From Portunus trituberculatus (Eukaryota; Arthropoda; Malacostraca; Decapoda; Portunidae): a stretch of DNA of 64,000 bases. A model generated the notes under the pieces. That model was not told the origin of the DNA. It worked only from the letters and a program-made list of their open reading frames with translations, and made no database searches. Each line of letters starts with the position of its first letter. Positions within the stretch are counted from its first letter, which is position 1. The DNA lies in the NCBI RefSeq assembly GCF_017591435.1, contig NC_059304.1, forward strand, positions 25,044,138 to 25,108,137, written 5' to 3'. This document shows, piece by piece, positions 1 through 64,000 of the stretch. A program made the translations under genes and the position numbers.

Positions 1-1449
1 TCTGGGACGCCAGTAATTAATTATAGAGTAAAAAAAAGCTAGCACAAATTGTCGTTTGACGAAAAAGCTGCTACTCTCCAAAAACTGTTTCCCTCAATGC
101 AGGGTGTTGTTGGAGATGAGGATTGAAGACTTGTCAGTATTTAATTTGATCGCAATTGTGCATAGTCTTCTTAAGATTAGTGTGTGGTAGACACTCCTTT
201 CTTTCCTTCTACTTAGCCAGGGACGTATCCACAGGCATTTTCTTTTCTGTTGACTTCCGGTACGCCAAAAGAAGAGCAACCACTGCTTCAGCATTGTCAC
301 TGGAGGAAGATATCTTGACAGGTAGCTGTTTGTTTACATTCACTTCCCACCAAGGTGCCAACTAGTCGATACTATCCAGTCGCTATGTGTGACGTTTTCC
401 GAGTAGAAGGCCTCAGTCAATACTTCTAGCGACTTTCAGTTTCAGTAGCAAATTGGCACGTGTGAACCCACCTTAAAGGAGCTTATAATTGTAATAGATT
501 TGTTTCTGATGCTAACAGTAGTTTACATCTTTTAATTGATACCATTATTTATTAATTTATCCATTGCGTAGTATGTCCAGATTAAATGTATGAAATTAAT
601 TTTAGCACAAACTTCATTGGATGTGTGTCCTTTATTAGTACATGTTTACTACTTCAGTGCAATCTGCATTCCTTGTAAAAGGTGCAGGTTTGTATTTAAC
701 AACATATTGTATCTATCACTGTTGAATACTTCAAAATTCTGTATACTATCTAATTCATATGGAAAGTGTAGCCTCCTAACAGATAACATGATTGTGTTGG
801 CTTGAGTATGTGTGTTTGTGCCTTGAGTGTTACTGAGGCAACATTGGGTAGAGCAGGTACAGGGTTAATCAACAGCTGCAAAATATTAAAGTCTAGTACA
901 TATGGTTTCTTTATACCTGTTGGCTAAGAATGCAAGTCTAGGTAGTCTGATGAAAGTGGAGAATGTTTGTCAAGATGGCATCAAGAGTTATTAAGAGAAG
1001 TGAAGAGCATAAGTCTTAGCCTTGTATACCATATTTGATGGCTCATAAAATGCATGGGCTCATAAGATGCACCCACTTTTGGCAGACATTAAAATAAATA
1101 ATAAAAAGAAAAAAAGATTAATGAGCATATTTAAGCTTGTTATATGAAGTGAAGAATTTCACCTGATAATTGAAGACTCCCATGCATTTAGATCATTATT
1201 AGATCTTATTATTTTGCATTTAAAAGTTTTGATCTTTGCTAATAGGCAACACACCAATCCTGTTGTGACTTTGTGAGATGTAAACATATAGTACCTGGCA
1301 TAGGGCATTGGCAGTGACTGTGAGAGAGTCAGAGACTACAGGACTAATAATCATAATTTTTTTTATATGTATGCAGGATAAGAACGATAAAAGATAGGTG
1401 CAACTTTAATACTATGAAAGTGTGTCTTGCCTCAAGGAGTAATGGCATC
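1..1449. other. No recognisable gene (upstream or intronic DNA)
   Basis: Short open frames at 94-365 and 590-805 have no recognisable motif, codon pattern or splice context. No ASPH membrane-segment exon could be found here. Confidence 0.5.
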
Positions 1450-2410
1450 TCACTGATCTTGATCTTGATCTTGATACTATAGGCGACTCAGGATCGCTCC
1501 TGAGCCGGGCCTTTGGATTGCCAGCTCCTGTAGACGACAAAAGAAAGGTACACAGAAAAAAAAGAAGAAAAAATAACAGGGTTCTTTGTTCTAACTGTCC
1601 GTACATCTGGCATGCCACATTCTCTCCAGAAACTCCTTCACCGCCTCAATCATCCTTTCATTCGTTTCTCTACTCAGTCCCAGCAGCACCACCATCCACT
1701 CCCTCCCCGTCTTCTCCACTCTTTCATTCCTATTATGCCCTAACTCAGTCAACACCACTTGCATCATCTCATACCTGTCTCTGGCACACTTCACACACTC
1801 CAGCATCACACGCTCCACCGTCTCGTCCTCTCCCGAGTCACACATCTGGCACACTTTGCTGCGGGACTCAGACCACCTGTAACTCCTTGCATTCACATCC
1901 ATACACTGTGCCCTAGCTCTGAAGAGAAAATCACCACCCAGGCTTCCATCGTACCACCTCTCATACATCAGGGCCTCTTTCACCTTGTACCATTCCAGAG
2001 TAGTCTTTCGTTCCATCCCATTCCTCTATTCATTCAGTCCCATACTCTTCACATCTCTGTCTCTCTCACTCTTCCACTTCCTCGCATCCCATTCAGTTCC
2101 CACTCTGCCTCCTCTTGTCACGATCCATTCCAGCTCATTCTGATTCATACTAGCCATTCTCACTGCCCACCCAACCTGTAGACCATTCCTCTCTGTCATT
2201 CTCATGCACCTCTTCCTCCATTTGCTTCCACTTTCAATCCACAGATACACCTTCCTTGCTATTCTTGCATCATCCATTCTCTCAAGCCTAACCTTGTACC
2301 TAAGTGTCGCTTTTATAAGTCTTTCCCTAAAAGAGCTCCATCCCATATCACCTCTTAATTCTTCTACTGCTGTGTACCTTGCCTTTGTCAAGATCAAGAT
2401 CACTAACACA
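1450..2410 (-). mobile_element. LINE 3' fragment with (ATCAAG)n tail
   Basis: Two adjacent frames on the minus strand (2409-2026 and 2016-1591) read as the C-terminal part of a non-LTR retrotransposon polyprotein. The first contains ELRGDMGWSSFRERLIKA. The second ends with a zinc-knuckle-like CQMCDSGEDETVERVMLEC segment, typical after reverse transcriptase. The 3' end at about 1454-1475 is an ATCAAG hexamer repeat. The inverted unit also appears at the 5' border near 2392-2405. The element is 5'-truncated and broken by a stop between the frames. The clade was not settled. Confidence 0.65.
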
Positions 2411-2525
2411 AATCATGTTTGTTTTGGTTCATACAATGCGTGGTGCATTGTCACTTGGCAAATTCATCCTGACTGGTGTCATTCTATGTGAATTACCAAT
2501 AGGTTTGACCTATTATATATTGGTA

Positions 2526-3322
2526 CAGTAAAACCTCGCTTGATGAACGTCTCTAAGGTTGAACAATTCGGGAGTCGACCCAAAAATTTGTCAATATATT
2601 GACCCAGGGGACGAACGATATTTTAAGGGACGAACCCGGTTAAACGGCTTGCCAGAACCGTTTGTGTGATAGCCAACCTGGCTATCACACAACAACAAAA
2701 CAAAACATAAGCACAAAAAAAAATAGGAACAGGAACATACGAAAAATATTACATAACATAATCTCCATGCCACCACGATTTTTTCCTGTTTTTCCTGGGC
2801 ATGGTGATGTTACCAGCGCGCTCTACTGTAGCTTCCTCGGCGTTATCCTCTCTGCTATAACGGGACCCCACATAGCGGCACTGACTTGTGACGCTACACA
2901 CCTGTTGTGTAGTTCTGGCACGCTGCGCACATCTAAAGTCCTCTCTCATGACTGTCTTCTCAGATCTTGTCTGTCTTCCTCCCCATCCTCCTCTCCTCCA
3001 TTCCATCATGCCATCAACGTCCAGTCTCTCAAGTAAATAACCTTTTCTTTTTTATTCATTTTATTTTCATTTTGATAGCATTTAGGTAAGTCAAACAATT
3101 TAGGCTTTCTATAATTATTTCATTCATGTCATGCATACATTAAAGGTCTATTTTGAATGGTTTTTATGGACAAAAGTATGATTTATTATTTTTTTTTTGG
3201 TCTGGAATGGATTAATGGTATTTCAATACATTCTTATGGGAAAAATTGATTCAAGGGACGAACAAATCGGGTGACGAACAGGATTTAGGAACGAATTATG
3301 GTCCTGAGCTGAGGTTTTACTG
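2526..3322. mobile_element. Tigger/pogo-like DNA element, TIR CAGTAAAACCTCGC
   Basis: The left end CAGTAAAACCTCGCTTGA and the right end GAGGTTTTACTG are inverted repeats, each bordered by TA (2524-2525, 3323-3324), the target duplication of Tc1/mariner-Tigger elements. The 797-bp interior has only a broken minus-strand frame containing MPRKNRKKSW, resembling a transposase start. It is a non-autonomous derivative. Confidence 0.8.
2662..2692. repeat. 14-bp perfect hairpin inside the Tigger-like element
   Basis: The arms TTGTGTGATAGCCA and TGGCTATCACACAA are separated by ACC. The hairpin lies inside the TIR-bounded element and may be a subterminal feature or a replication relic. Confidence 0.7.
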
Positions 3323-3324
3323 TA

Positions 3325-4020
3325 CTTTGAAAGAAAGAGTTGCTTTGTGTTGTAGTACCTATCATCACTTTGTTTATATCTACAAAAATGTATGGGGTTT
3401 GATTTTTTAGCCTCTGTTGCCACCAACCACTGTCTCAATACTGAACCTTTGCTTCATAGGACGTAAGGTTATTTCCTGAGACTTTTTTTTTTTGGAGAAA
3501 AAGGGTGCGTCTTGTGAACCATCAAATACAGTATGTGGAATTCCTTTACTGATCTGGATTATATTCAAATCATTATCATTAACCTTAGTGGTCTTTGTAG
3601 TATTGATAGTGCTTTCATATCTGCTCCACCGGAAAACTTAGATAATCAGCTGAATCATCCCACTAACCATTACTTGCTTTCTTTTAGGTTAACTAATGCC
3701 ACCTTTTGAAAAATTATTTGAGAACATCTTGTCATACTTATTTATGCATAGTCTGTCAGTTTGATATAGGGAGTAGGGAATTGGTAGGTGAATGCTTCAT
3801 CATCTTGGATCCTTGTATTTGCTTAGTACAACACTGTGAGGCATCATCTATTATATAGATATGATCAAAGTTAAAAGTTTTGATTGAATGGCATAAACTT
3901 TAAGCTTGAACTTGTTATTGTTACATATATGAGAGTAGGAAGGATTCCATTACCCAATAATGCAATTTTGTTTTCACTTTCCCCCTTTTCTCCCCTTCCT
4001 CCTCTACTATTATCCTACAG
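3325..4020. other. Intron or upstream DNA of ASPH, no feature beyond the splice acceptor
   Basis: The only signal is the pyrimidine-rich stretch and TATCCTACAG acceptor at its right end. Confidence 0.5.
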
Positions 4021-41064
<37,044 letters not shown>

Positions 41065-42501
41065 TGGGTTTCCTATGGAGATCCTTCTGTGGCCAGTAGT
41101 GTTCCAGTTCAATAGTGTGGATGAGGTTAAGGAGACATACCATTAATGTTGTAAGTGTAGAACTGTTCCAATATTTTGTACAAGTACTTAAGTTATCTGT
41201 TCAGCTTTACACATTTATTTAAGAATGCAACAACATTTTCATCTATTTTCCATATTCAGTTTAAAGAACAAAGTAATTAGAGCATCAATGCCTCAAACAT
41301 TGTTTATCATTAAGGTTGTATGGGACAAGATATGTATTAATGGTTTGATTTTATGTAAGCTTTAACTGATGTAGCACAAATATAGAATTGCATGGACTTG
41401 GAATCATTCAAACTGAGAACAATGCTAAACTGTCCTGTATTGGCAGCTGTTGGGTACAGAAAAAAAAAAAAGCATTACCTTTTCATGAATAGTTCTTGGG
41501 GATAGTGTATTATGTGAAAGCATCTATATTAATAGCAGTTTGTAGCTCTTGTAGCACTGCTCTTTATCAGTTTACCTTTCTTAAGGTATCTGAGAATTGC
41601 ACATCTCATAAGAATGATCTTGTGAGACTTCAAGCTTTGATCTTTAGGCTTTTCAGAAGTAGTGTGGTGGCTTCTTGAAATTTACTTTTAATACCAGATT
41701 TGCTTTAACAGTTTGATGTTTTAGATTTCATTTTATGCATTTTATTTGTATATTTTATGCACAGGTTTAATGATAGTTCTTATTCCTAAATGTATTTGTT
41801 ATTTAGTTTTGAAATTTGTCACAAACAAAAACAGCCCAATTTTTTTTATTCTTGTTAGTAGTGGATTCTTCCCAGGAGATATCATCATGGGAGGTGCTGC
41901 ACACTCAGCCTATGACCATCTGAAGAGACATAATAACCTTACTCATTGCTGCATATACTCAAATTGCTTGTTCATTCATACTCCACATCAGCCCACTGGA
42001 TATCTGCTCTAGCAATCTGCAAGGGAGAAGTAACTCTGATTTTTTTTTAATACTTCTTAAAATATGATTATTATTTACAGGGTCTGGTGTAAGGACCAGA
42101 TTATGGTCATGGAATACTTCCTAGTGTGCCTTACTGCTGCTTAAGTGTTCATTGCTGGGTAGCTTGATATGTGGCTCACCTCCACATCTCATTCTGGGAA
42201 ATTATAGTCCTCAACGTTTGAAAGAGAAGTTAATGGCCCGGTGGTTAGCTTGCTTGGCTCATAACTATTGAGAGATCCAGGATTTTAATCTCCTTTCTAG
42301 CAGAGCTTGTCTGCCTTGAAGCTGGAGCCTCATTTTGCCTGAGAGAATAGATGTATCTCTAAGTAGAAGTGTAACTGTAACCTCTCTGTTTGACAGCAGC
42401 AGAAGGCCAGCAGGTCTGCCCTCCTAAATGTACGTGTGTGGTTGTTTTACGTATGACATTGGTAGTAGTAGTGGGAGGAGGCCAAGAATCATGCTCATCT
42501 T

Positions 42502-42532
<31 letters not shown>

Positions 42533-44529
42533 GTCTGATTTCATGTGTGCAAGTGCACTTGTAATGAGAGGCAGAAGTGGTTTATATTACAGCACAAATG
42601 ATAAACTGGTTAAATGTAATATATTTATTATAATTCCTTTTTAAGTAAGTGACCAAATGAATTACCAAGAGATGTTGGTATAACAATCAAGAAAGAGCCT
42701 TGAGAAAAACTTGTATATGTTGAAGATAGGTATGTAAAGTTACATTTATCGCAGAATGGTTCATACTGATATAATTTTACTTTGGGTAAGACCTCTGGAA
42801 ACATTATAAGATATCCAAAATTTTTTTCTCATATACAATAAGAGTATGATGTAAATGAAATTCTTGAATAGTTGTGTTTCAAGAAGCAACTATGTTGTTA
42901 TAGTAATTTTTGTTAAGAACTTATTAGATAATAGGAGGCAGTGAGTGTGTGCCCAGAGTGGAAAACTCACAATTTTGCTATTATGATCATCTTTAAGGAA
43001 ACAGCCCTAAGTAATGTATAAAGTTTGTGTGATGATGATGGTGGAATGATTTTCCTTCACTTCTGTGAGGCACAAAGGTGGCTGGGCTGATGATGGTCTG
43101 TGTACAAGGATTTTACTGTAGATGTTTCTCTCGCTAAATAAAAAAGAAATATTTACTAATTTTATCAATTATCTCATATGTTAGAGGCTTGCCAGTCAAA
43201 GTTCATTGTTTTTCTTCACTTTCCAGGATTTCCTTTTACAACACAAAATATCAAGATGCATTTTAATTCTCATGTTATCTCTGTTATAGAATACAAAGTA
43301 TGGTAAGTGATGATAATGAGAAGCGATGAAGGGAGAGGTATGCATAGGAAGAGTTGAGTGGTGCTGAGAGGCAATGAGGGTGTGTGAGGGGATACTAGAG
43401 GACAGGACAAGTATTGCCTGCAATGAATTGTATGATTTTCTCATTATGAATTACTGGTTGATCACAAGCATCATTACTCTCAAAATGTCAAAATACTCTC
43501 AACAGTCTGCTCATTTATTACAGGACTGGTGGTACCCATTGCTGGTACTTGCTACAGAATGTGTTTTATTAGACTGCCAGTTTCCTTGATGTGCACATTT
43601 CACTGCCCTATTATGTCCCAGCAAAGCAATTCATACAACAGTTACAGATTACTCTTACTCTCACCTTAAGCTTATTTTGCATGGCCCTTACTATTTAGTG
43701 TCACTGTGTGGTTGAGTTATCCCTTGCCAGTTGGGTTCTCCATTCAAGACTTCTTTATGTCTGGGAATATTATTAGGTAAGTTGATGTCAGGTAATCTGA
43801 ATTCATTTTGTTCTCTTGTTTCCTAATAGATGAACATACAGTAGTGATTTAAGTTGTGTCAAATATATGTATATATCATGACACATACTTCTATACTGTA
43901 TACATAGCTGTTTCAGAATTTTATGAGAGTAGAGGATACCACCAGAGCTTTCAATTGTGTGAATGTCTGTATGAGTCACATTCTGCAGTACCCCACATCT
44001 ACACAATATATTTCAGTGGTATGTTACTGACAGACGACACTGTGCAAAAGTTGGTGCTACTGTGTGAGCTGAGGTTGTAGACCATCCATACCCAAACACT
44101 GGTACTGAAATACAAAGCTCATCTGCAAAACAAGAAGGCTGAGGGAACCAAAAAGCAAGGAAGAAAGAGATCTTTGGATGCAGCTCTGAATAACCAGAAG
44201 AACATGGTATGGTTAGTGGGAGCACTTATTGCAAAAAACTGATCATTAAGGACAAGACTTTGATATGGCTATGACTATTAGCTCTGTCATCTGTCATAGC
44301 ATATTTCTAGGTCTATCTTGATGCATGTGCCGTTTATATAGCGTTATCTTAGGTCCATCAAAATGCAGTAATATTCTGAAATGTCAAACAACTGTCAAAA
44401 TTATTAGCTTTGTCTTGATGCACTGGTAAGTCTGTTGTTATGCAATCATGACAGTTATAACTCTGCTGTACTGCTGTTGTGATGATTTTTTTTTTTTTTA
44501 TCATAATTGCATCATGGCTGACATATGAC

Positions 44530-44555
44530 CATGACACTGTCTTGACAGTGTCATG
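44530..44555. repeat. 12-bp perfect palindromic hairpin
   Basis: The arms CATGACACTGTC and GACAGTGTCATG are separated by TT. Confidence 0.75.
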
Positions 44556-44668
44556 GCAGTGCTATGATATGCTGAACAGTTATCGAGTTCTATGATTTCT
44601 AGAAGCATGCACAAAAAATTTAGAGTGATTCTATTATGATTTATAACCATCCTCATCATGACTGATGA

Positions 44669-44692
44669 CAGAACTGTGTCACCACAGTTCTG
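44669..44692. repeat. 10-bp perfect hairpin
   Basis: The arms CAGAACTGTG and CACAGTTCTG have a TCAC loop. It lies 114 bases from the previous hairpin in a stretch of related CTGTCAT words. Confidence 0.7.
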
Positions 44693-45118
44693 TTCTATTC
44701 TTAGTGGTGTCATGATAAGAATCTTGGTTGTGTGGAGATTCCCAACATTGTACAGGGTAGGAGCTGAGGAAATAAATCCATGTGACTCTTAACAATTATT
44801 TTAAAAGACTAGTATTCCATAAATGGAATATGATTTATTGTGGACAATTGTCCTCTTTGTCATTTACTGTATATTTTGTTGCTAGTTTTAGAAATGGTAT
44901 CAGCAAGTGGAGGATCTGAAGGAATTATTTTCAGTGAGGCTTCACTTTTTTGTGAATAAAGGTATTGACACTGAATTTTTAATCATCATATTGTTTAATT
45001 AAAATACTTCAAGGATGTTAGATAGCAACATTATAAATAAGAAGAGTTGGATCTTTTGAAATTAGGAAGACTGTGATAATTGTTTTTCTTTGGAAAACCA
45101 GCATCATCATGTTAAGTA

Positions 45119-45330
45119 TTATAAAGTGTTGCTGTGTATAGTTGATGGGACTTCAAAAGCTGGCTTAAGTGTAAGAGGATTATCAGGTGCTGCGTCCCAG
45201 TGACTGTAAACTGATTCTGGCTGAAGATCTCTTTCTAAAACATACTTAGTTTTATAGTTGATTTCTATACAGTATAATGAATTGGCTAAACTACTGATAC
45301 TTGCCAGGTCTTGGATACACACATACACAC
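45119..45330 (-). CDS. Possible alternative terminal exon of the beta-helix membrane protein
   Basis: Downstream of the terminal exon is an open frame with protein-like composition: NYKTKYVLERDLQPESVY, then SHWDAAPDNPLTLKP, ending TIHSNTL and TAA at 45119-45121. Candidate acceptors are TATAG near 45270, TTTTAG ending 45235, and CTTCAG before CCA; the last would be phase 0 like the other exons. It could replace the NPVY tail by alternative splicing, or be a chance frame. Nothing else supports it. Confidence 0.25.
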
Positions 45331-45633
45331 ATACACATAGATTTACATATCAACAAAACTTACAAATCCAATTCATATTCCATTTATTCATGGGTAAATA
45401 TTAAAAAAGATAAATAAAATATTTGACTTGTCATATATGCACTGAAAGTCTGTTAAACAATGATGGGCATTTCATCTCATTATGATGCTTTATTACACTC
45501 TGGTGATCTATGCACTTAATTTTCAATGCTATAAAGTGATATAAAAAAATGTGGTTTTGCTTCCAAAGTTTGTGAAATTCTAATAATTTCATTTGGTTTA
45601 ATCCAATCAATACTCTTCATCTGCATGCAGGAG

Positions 45634-60843
<15,210 letters not shown>

Positions 60844-61158
60844 CTGCATAATTACCAATCACATTGTTTAGAATTAGGCTTTATATGTTTTGAAATCTTG
60901 TGGTTAATCTGTAAGCAAGGCATGTGAATAGCAGATGTTGAATTACATATTTGTATTTTGACATTGAAATAGAATTTCATAGAATGGTCAATCAGTTTTA
61001 TAGTGTGTGTACAAGATGGAAAATTGGATGCAGAGAAAGGTATGAGGAAGAAAGTGGATGTATGTGACTGTAGATATTATAAACTGTGTGGAAACAGTTG
61101 AAAGTATGAGGTGACTATGAAAGAGAAGACATTGGAAGTGAAAACATTTATGAAAGTA

Positions 61159-61500
61159 CAGTAAGTCCTCCTTATACGGTACTTTTTTATCCGTTAAATT
61201 CACAGTTAAGGCGGCGTCTTACTAGCACATTTTCCGTCATCTCAGGCGATTTCCATGTTTTTTTTTTACTCTTCTGTCAACTCTCTGTTGTCTTGAGTCA
61301 GACGGAACGCATCGTTTTCGTCTAGCACCAATTTTTAGTCAATAAAAACTATGGTTTCTAATCAACACTTTTATTAAAAAAAAATATTTTTGTTAAACGG
61401 AAGAATGCTATTATCGTGATAGAAGAAATTTAAATAAGTTGATGAATATTTATTTGTATACATGTTTTTTCTTTTAGCCTAGCAATGAAAAGTTCCTCAG
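61159..61500. mobile_element. Left end of a Tigger-like element (CAGTAAGTCCTCCTTATACGG), truncated
   Basis: The end follows TA at 61157-61158 and matches the family at 51060-53215 for about 50 bases. After GTTAAG the sequence is unrelated and unidentified, with no right end. Confidence 0.6.
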
Positions 61501-61556
61501 TTGTTTGTTTACATTTCCTGGGGAGTGCTAATGTGTGACGCTTTGAATATTTCCAA

Positions 61557-62195
61557 CTCCCATGTTGGTGTCATAGGTAACACCGTGGCCGACAGGGCAG
61601 CAGCAGAGGCACACACGCACCCCTCCCCTATTGACCTAGCTACTGACCAGACAGACTTCCTGACTGACCTCAAGACAGCCTGCTGGCGACACTGGGACAC
61701 AACATTGACTGACGCTTTACAGTACAACTCGCTAGGACACATTAGACAGGACACAAGACACCACTGGCGGGCCTACTCCCCCAACCGGGCACTGGACACG
61801 GCCATCACTAGACTCCGGATCGGCCACACCCGTCTCAATGCCCACCTACACAGGTTGGGCATGACTGACTCTCCCCACTGCCCCCAGTGCCCTACCCAGC
61901 CTGACACCCCAGAACACCTGCTGCTGCACTGCCCTCGGCACCACTCACACCGTGTGGCCCTCCTCCACTCACTGTCTGCCATTCATCCACACAGGCCAAC
62001 ACTGACTGACCTCCTGGGTGGCTGCACAAATTCCTGTCAGGCTTTCAAGACTCAACCTCACCAGGACCTTCCTACACAAAACAAATCAACTTCACTGCAT
62101 ATAGCCTGACCACATCACCTCCGCATCCCGGACCTTTGGCGCACTAGAGGCTGTGACACACAGCCTGCACGGCCCCAACAAATCCCCAAGAAGAA
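61557..62195 (+). mobile_element. RNase-H LINE, 5'-truncated, with 12-bp target duplication
   Basis: The sequence GAATATTTCCAA flanks it at 61545-61556 and 62196-62207. It encodes the end of an RNase H domain (SHVGVIGNTVADRAAAEA), then a zinc-finger-like CPQCPTQPDTPEHLLLHCPR, as in I/Jockey-type LINEs. The tail is AAGAAGAA. The open frame runs 61501-62109. Confidence 0.88.
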
Positions 62196-62250
62196 GAATA
62201 TTTCCAAGGCAACTTCCAAGTAGCTGGCCAAGATGAGCAGTTATGTTATC

Positions 62251-64000
62251 TTCTTCTTCTTCTTCTTCGTGTTGAGGGCCGTGAAGATCCGCTGGATCCT
62301 ATGAGCCCTGGAGGAGGCCCATGATGTTATCACAGGCGTGACAGCTGATCAGTCTTTTTGAGGAAGGCACAGGTGAGGCGGATGACAGTGGGTTGCCGTG
62401 ATGGGTGAACGCCTGCTGCCGCCAGCAGGGTGGGCAGGTCGAATGTTGCCACGTCCAGGGCAAGGAGTCGGGAATGTAGCACAACACGGTGAGAGTGAAA
62501 GCGTGGGCAGTGGAGAAGGAAGTGTTCGATGGTTTCAGGTACAGTTCTGCACCATGGGCAGTATGGGTCAGGGGACAGGTGCAGGCAATGCAGGTGAGCA
62601 GTGAGTCTGGTGTGGCCCAGGCGGAGACGAGTGAGGGCGACGTCTAGTGCACGGGACTGCTGTCGCATCCAGGGTTGTGGGGAGGAATTACACCTGTACT
62701 GGCCCAGAGAAGTGGTGAGGAGAGCAGTGTTGAGGGAGGTGTCCCAGGTGGAGTGACATTTTCTGGAGATAATGCACTTGGCGGTGGAGAGAGGGAGAGG
62801 GAGCGGAGTAATGTTTACCTCCGACAAGCCCATTTTGGCCGCAGCGTCGGCAACCTCGTTTCCTCGGATGCCTGAGTGGGATGGAACCCACTGTAGGGTT
62901 ACCCCCCAACCCATAGTGGGAAGCTGTAGCAGCGTCCGCTGGATGGAGTGAACGAGGAAGGTGGATGAGGTTGGATGGCGGGATTGAAGGAGGTGCAGGG
63001 AGGAGAGGGAGTCAGTATAAATAACTGCTGAGCCTGTAGAGGAGAGTGTGGTGAGGTGGTTGAGGGCTTGCTGAAGGGCATAGAGTTCCGCTGTCAGGAC
63101 ATCGGTGTCTGGTGGGAGCCTCCACGTCGTGCAGGTAGAGGATGCAGGTAAATAGATGGCTGCAGCTGTGGAAGGGGTGAAGGGAGGAGCCATCAGTATA
63201 TATTCTGAGGTGGTGGTGGTATAAGGTTCTGTCCAGCTGTAGAAAGAGGGTGGGAGCTAGGACACCAGCTGAACCATGAGTGGGAGGGAGGCCAGGAAGG
63301 TGCAGGTTGATCTTGTTTGAGATGTCCAGCCAGGGTGGTAGTGGTGAGTGTGGGCTCATGGGTTGTGGAGGTGGTGGAGGCAAGTCTAGGATGGCATGAG
63401 CTAGGAGAGCTCTCACAAGCAGTGGTTGCCTGGCACCAGGAAACCATACAGGTGAGTGCTGATCCACTCCAGAGGTGGTGTATAGAGTGATGAGAGGATG
63501 TGAGGGAGGTAGGCTCATGATGCTGTGGTATTGGTGGCAAAGAGCTTGTCTCCTGTAGGCACTTAGGGGGAGAATGCCACTCTCTGCATGGATGGAGACT
63601 GTTGGTGAGGAGCTCATGGCACCCAAAGAGATCCTCAGAGCAGCATTCTGAATGGGGTCAAGCTTTGCAAGGGTGGATGGTGCAGCTGACCCATAAAAAC
63701 AGCACCCATACATCAGCTTAGATCGGATGGCAGCCAGGTAGTATTTGATGAGGAGGTCCCTGTTGGCACCCCAGCCTATACCAGAGAGCCTCTTCATGAC
63801 ATCTACATGTTTGGAGCAGGTAAACCAGAGGTAATCGACATGGGCATGCCATGACAGACGTGGACCCTCCAGATGAAGCCCGAGGAAGGTGTGGGTGGTG
63901 GAGTAGGGGACAGCCTCCCCCCGGATGGTGACTGTGGGGTGGGTGCAGAGTTTTTTGAGTGTAAAGCACATAAGTGTGCTCTTCTGGGCACTGACTGTGA
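62251..64000 (-). mobile_element. RNase-H LINE (I-like), minus strand, runs off the window
   Basis: The frame 63971-63012 covers the post-RT region (FLGLHLEGPRLSWHAHVDYL, AIRSKLMYGCCFYGS, LRIYTDGSSL), and 63193-62330 covers RNase H (TAELYALQQALNHL, YTDSLSSLHLL, WVPSHSGIRGNEVADAAAK) and a C-terminal CPWCRTVPETIEHFLLHCPR. RNase H carboxylates D, E, D and the D of VADAA are all present. A frameshift lies between about 63190 and 63230. The 3' tail is (AAG)n at 62251-62270. It faces the other copy tail to tail. Confidence 0.88.

Larger units (their letters stand above)
41065..45118. other. ASPH 3'-UTR and intergenic DNA between convergent genes
   Basis: No coding exon was recognised. An AATAAA at 43137-43142, and another at about 44955, are candidate poly(A) signals. 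A possible tRNA-like SINE head lies at 42235-42300 (GGTGGTTAGCTTGC, then a decayed B-box). A (TG)n array is at 42502-42534. Hairpins at 44530 and 44669 are listed separately. Confidence 0.45.

Noticed and set aside
1..4020. Search for an ASPH transmembrane exon or promoter
   Set aside because: No hydrophobic frame with acceptor and donor in the right phase was found, so none is reported.

Overview
The window is animal nuclear DNA: genes are split into short exons with GT/AG splice sites and long introns, and about half the sequence is transposable elements and microsatellites. An arthropod, most likely a decapod crustacean, is my inference. It rests on the very dense (CT)n, (AC)n, (TA)n and (TAC)n arrays, the many Tigger/CENP-B-like DNA transposons, and the CR1/L2-like LINEs ending in ACTAGGTAAATACAC. 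No database search was possible.

Two host genes are visible. (1) On the + strand, positions 4021-41064, is the aspartyl/asparaginyl beta-hydroxylase gene (ASPH). Nine exons can be placed with matching phases: a Pro-rich exon, two large acidic exons, TPR-like exons, and a complete 2-oxoglutarate dioxygenase domain with all metal and co-substrate residues. Any transmembrane exon must lie upstream. (2) On the - strand, 45634-60843, are the last four recognisable exons of an unnamed single-pass membrane protein. They read as beta-helix-like ectodomain exons, then a transmembrane segment and a cytoplasmic tail with NPVY and a C-terminal TTL. The two genes converge, with stop codons about 4.6 kb apart.

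Layout: 1-4020 is upstream or intronic DNA with a LINE fragment and a Tigger-like element. 4021-17907 holds ASPH exons 1-7, with MITEs, a SINE and microsatellites in the introns. 17908-31925 is one 14-kb ASPH intron holding a CR1 LINE and a nested stack: a LINE is split by a Tigger, which is split by a piggyBac, which contains one Tigger and one MITE, the MITE being split by a further Tigger. 32158-40782 is an ASPH intron with a Tigger, LINE fragments, and two LINE copies head to tail. 41065-45633 is 3'-UTR and intergenic DNA. 45910-53301 is an intron of the second gene filled with antisense LINE copies, Tiggers and two (TA)n arrays. 53794-60672 is an intron made almost wholly of a same-orientation chain (LINE, LINE, SINE, LINE, SINE) grown inside an (AC)n microsatellite. 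61159-64000 holds a Tigger end and two tail-to-tail RNase-H LINE copies.

The main point of interest is how these elements were placed. LINEs and SINEs with AC-rich tails repeatedly sit in (AC)n tracts and in each other's tails. TA-targeting Tiggers and a TATATA seed inside the LINE lie at the origin of (TA)n arrays.
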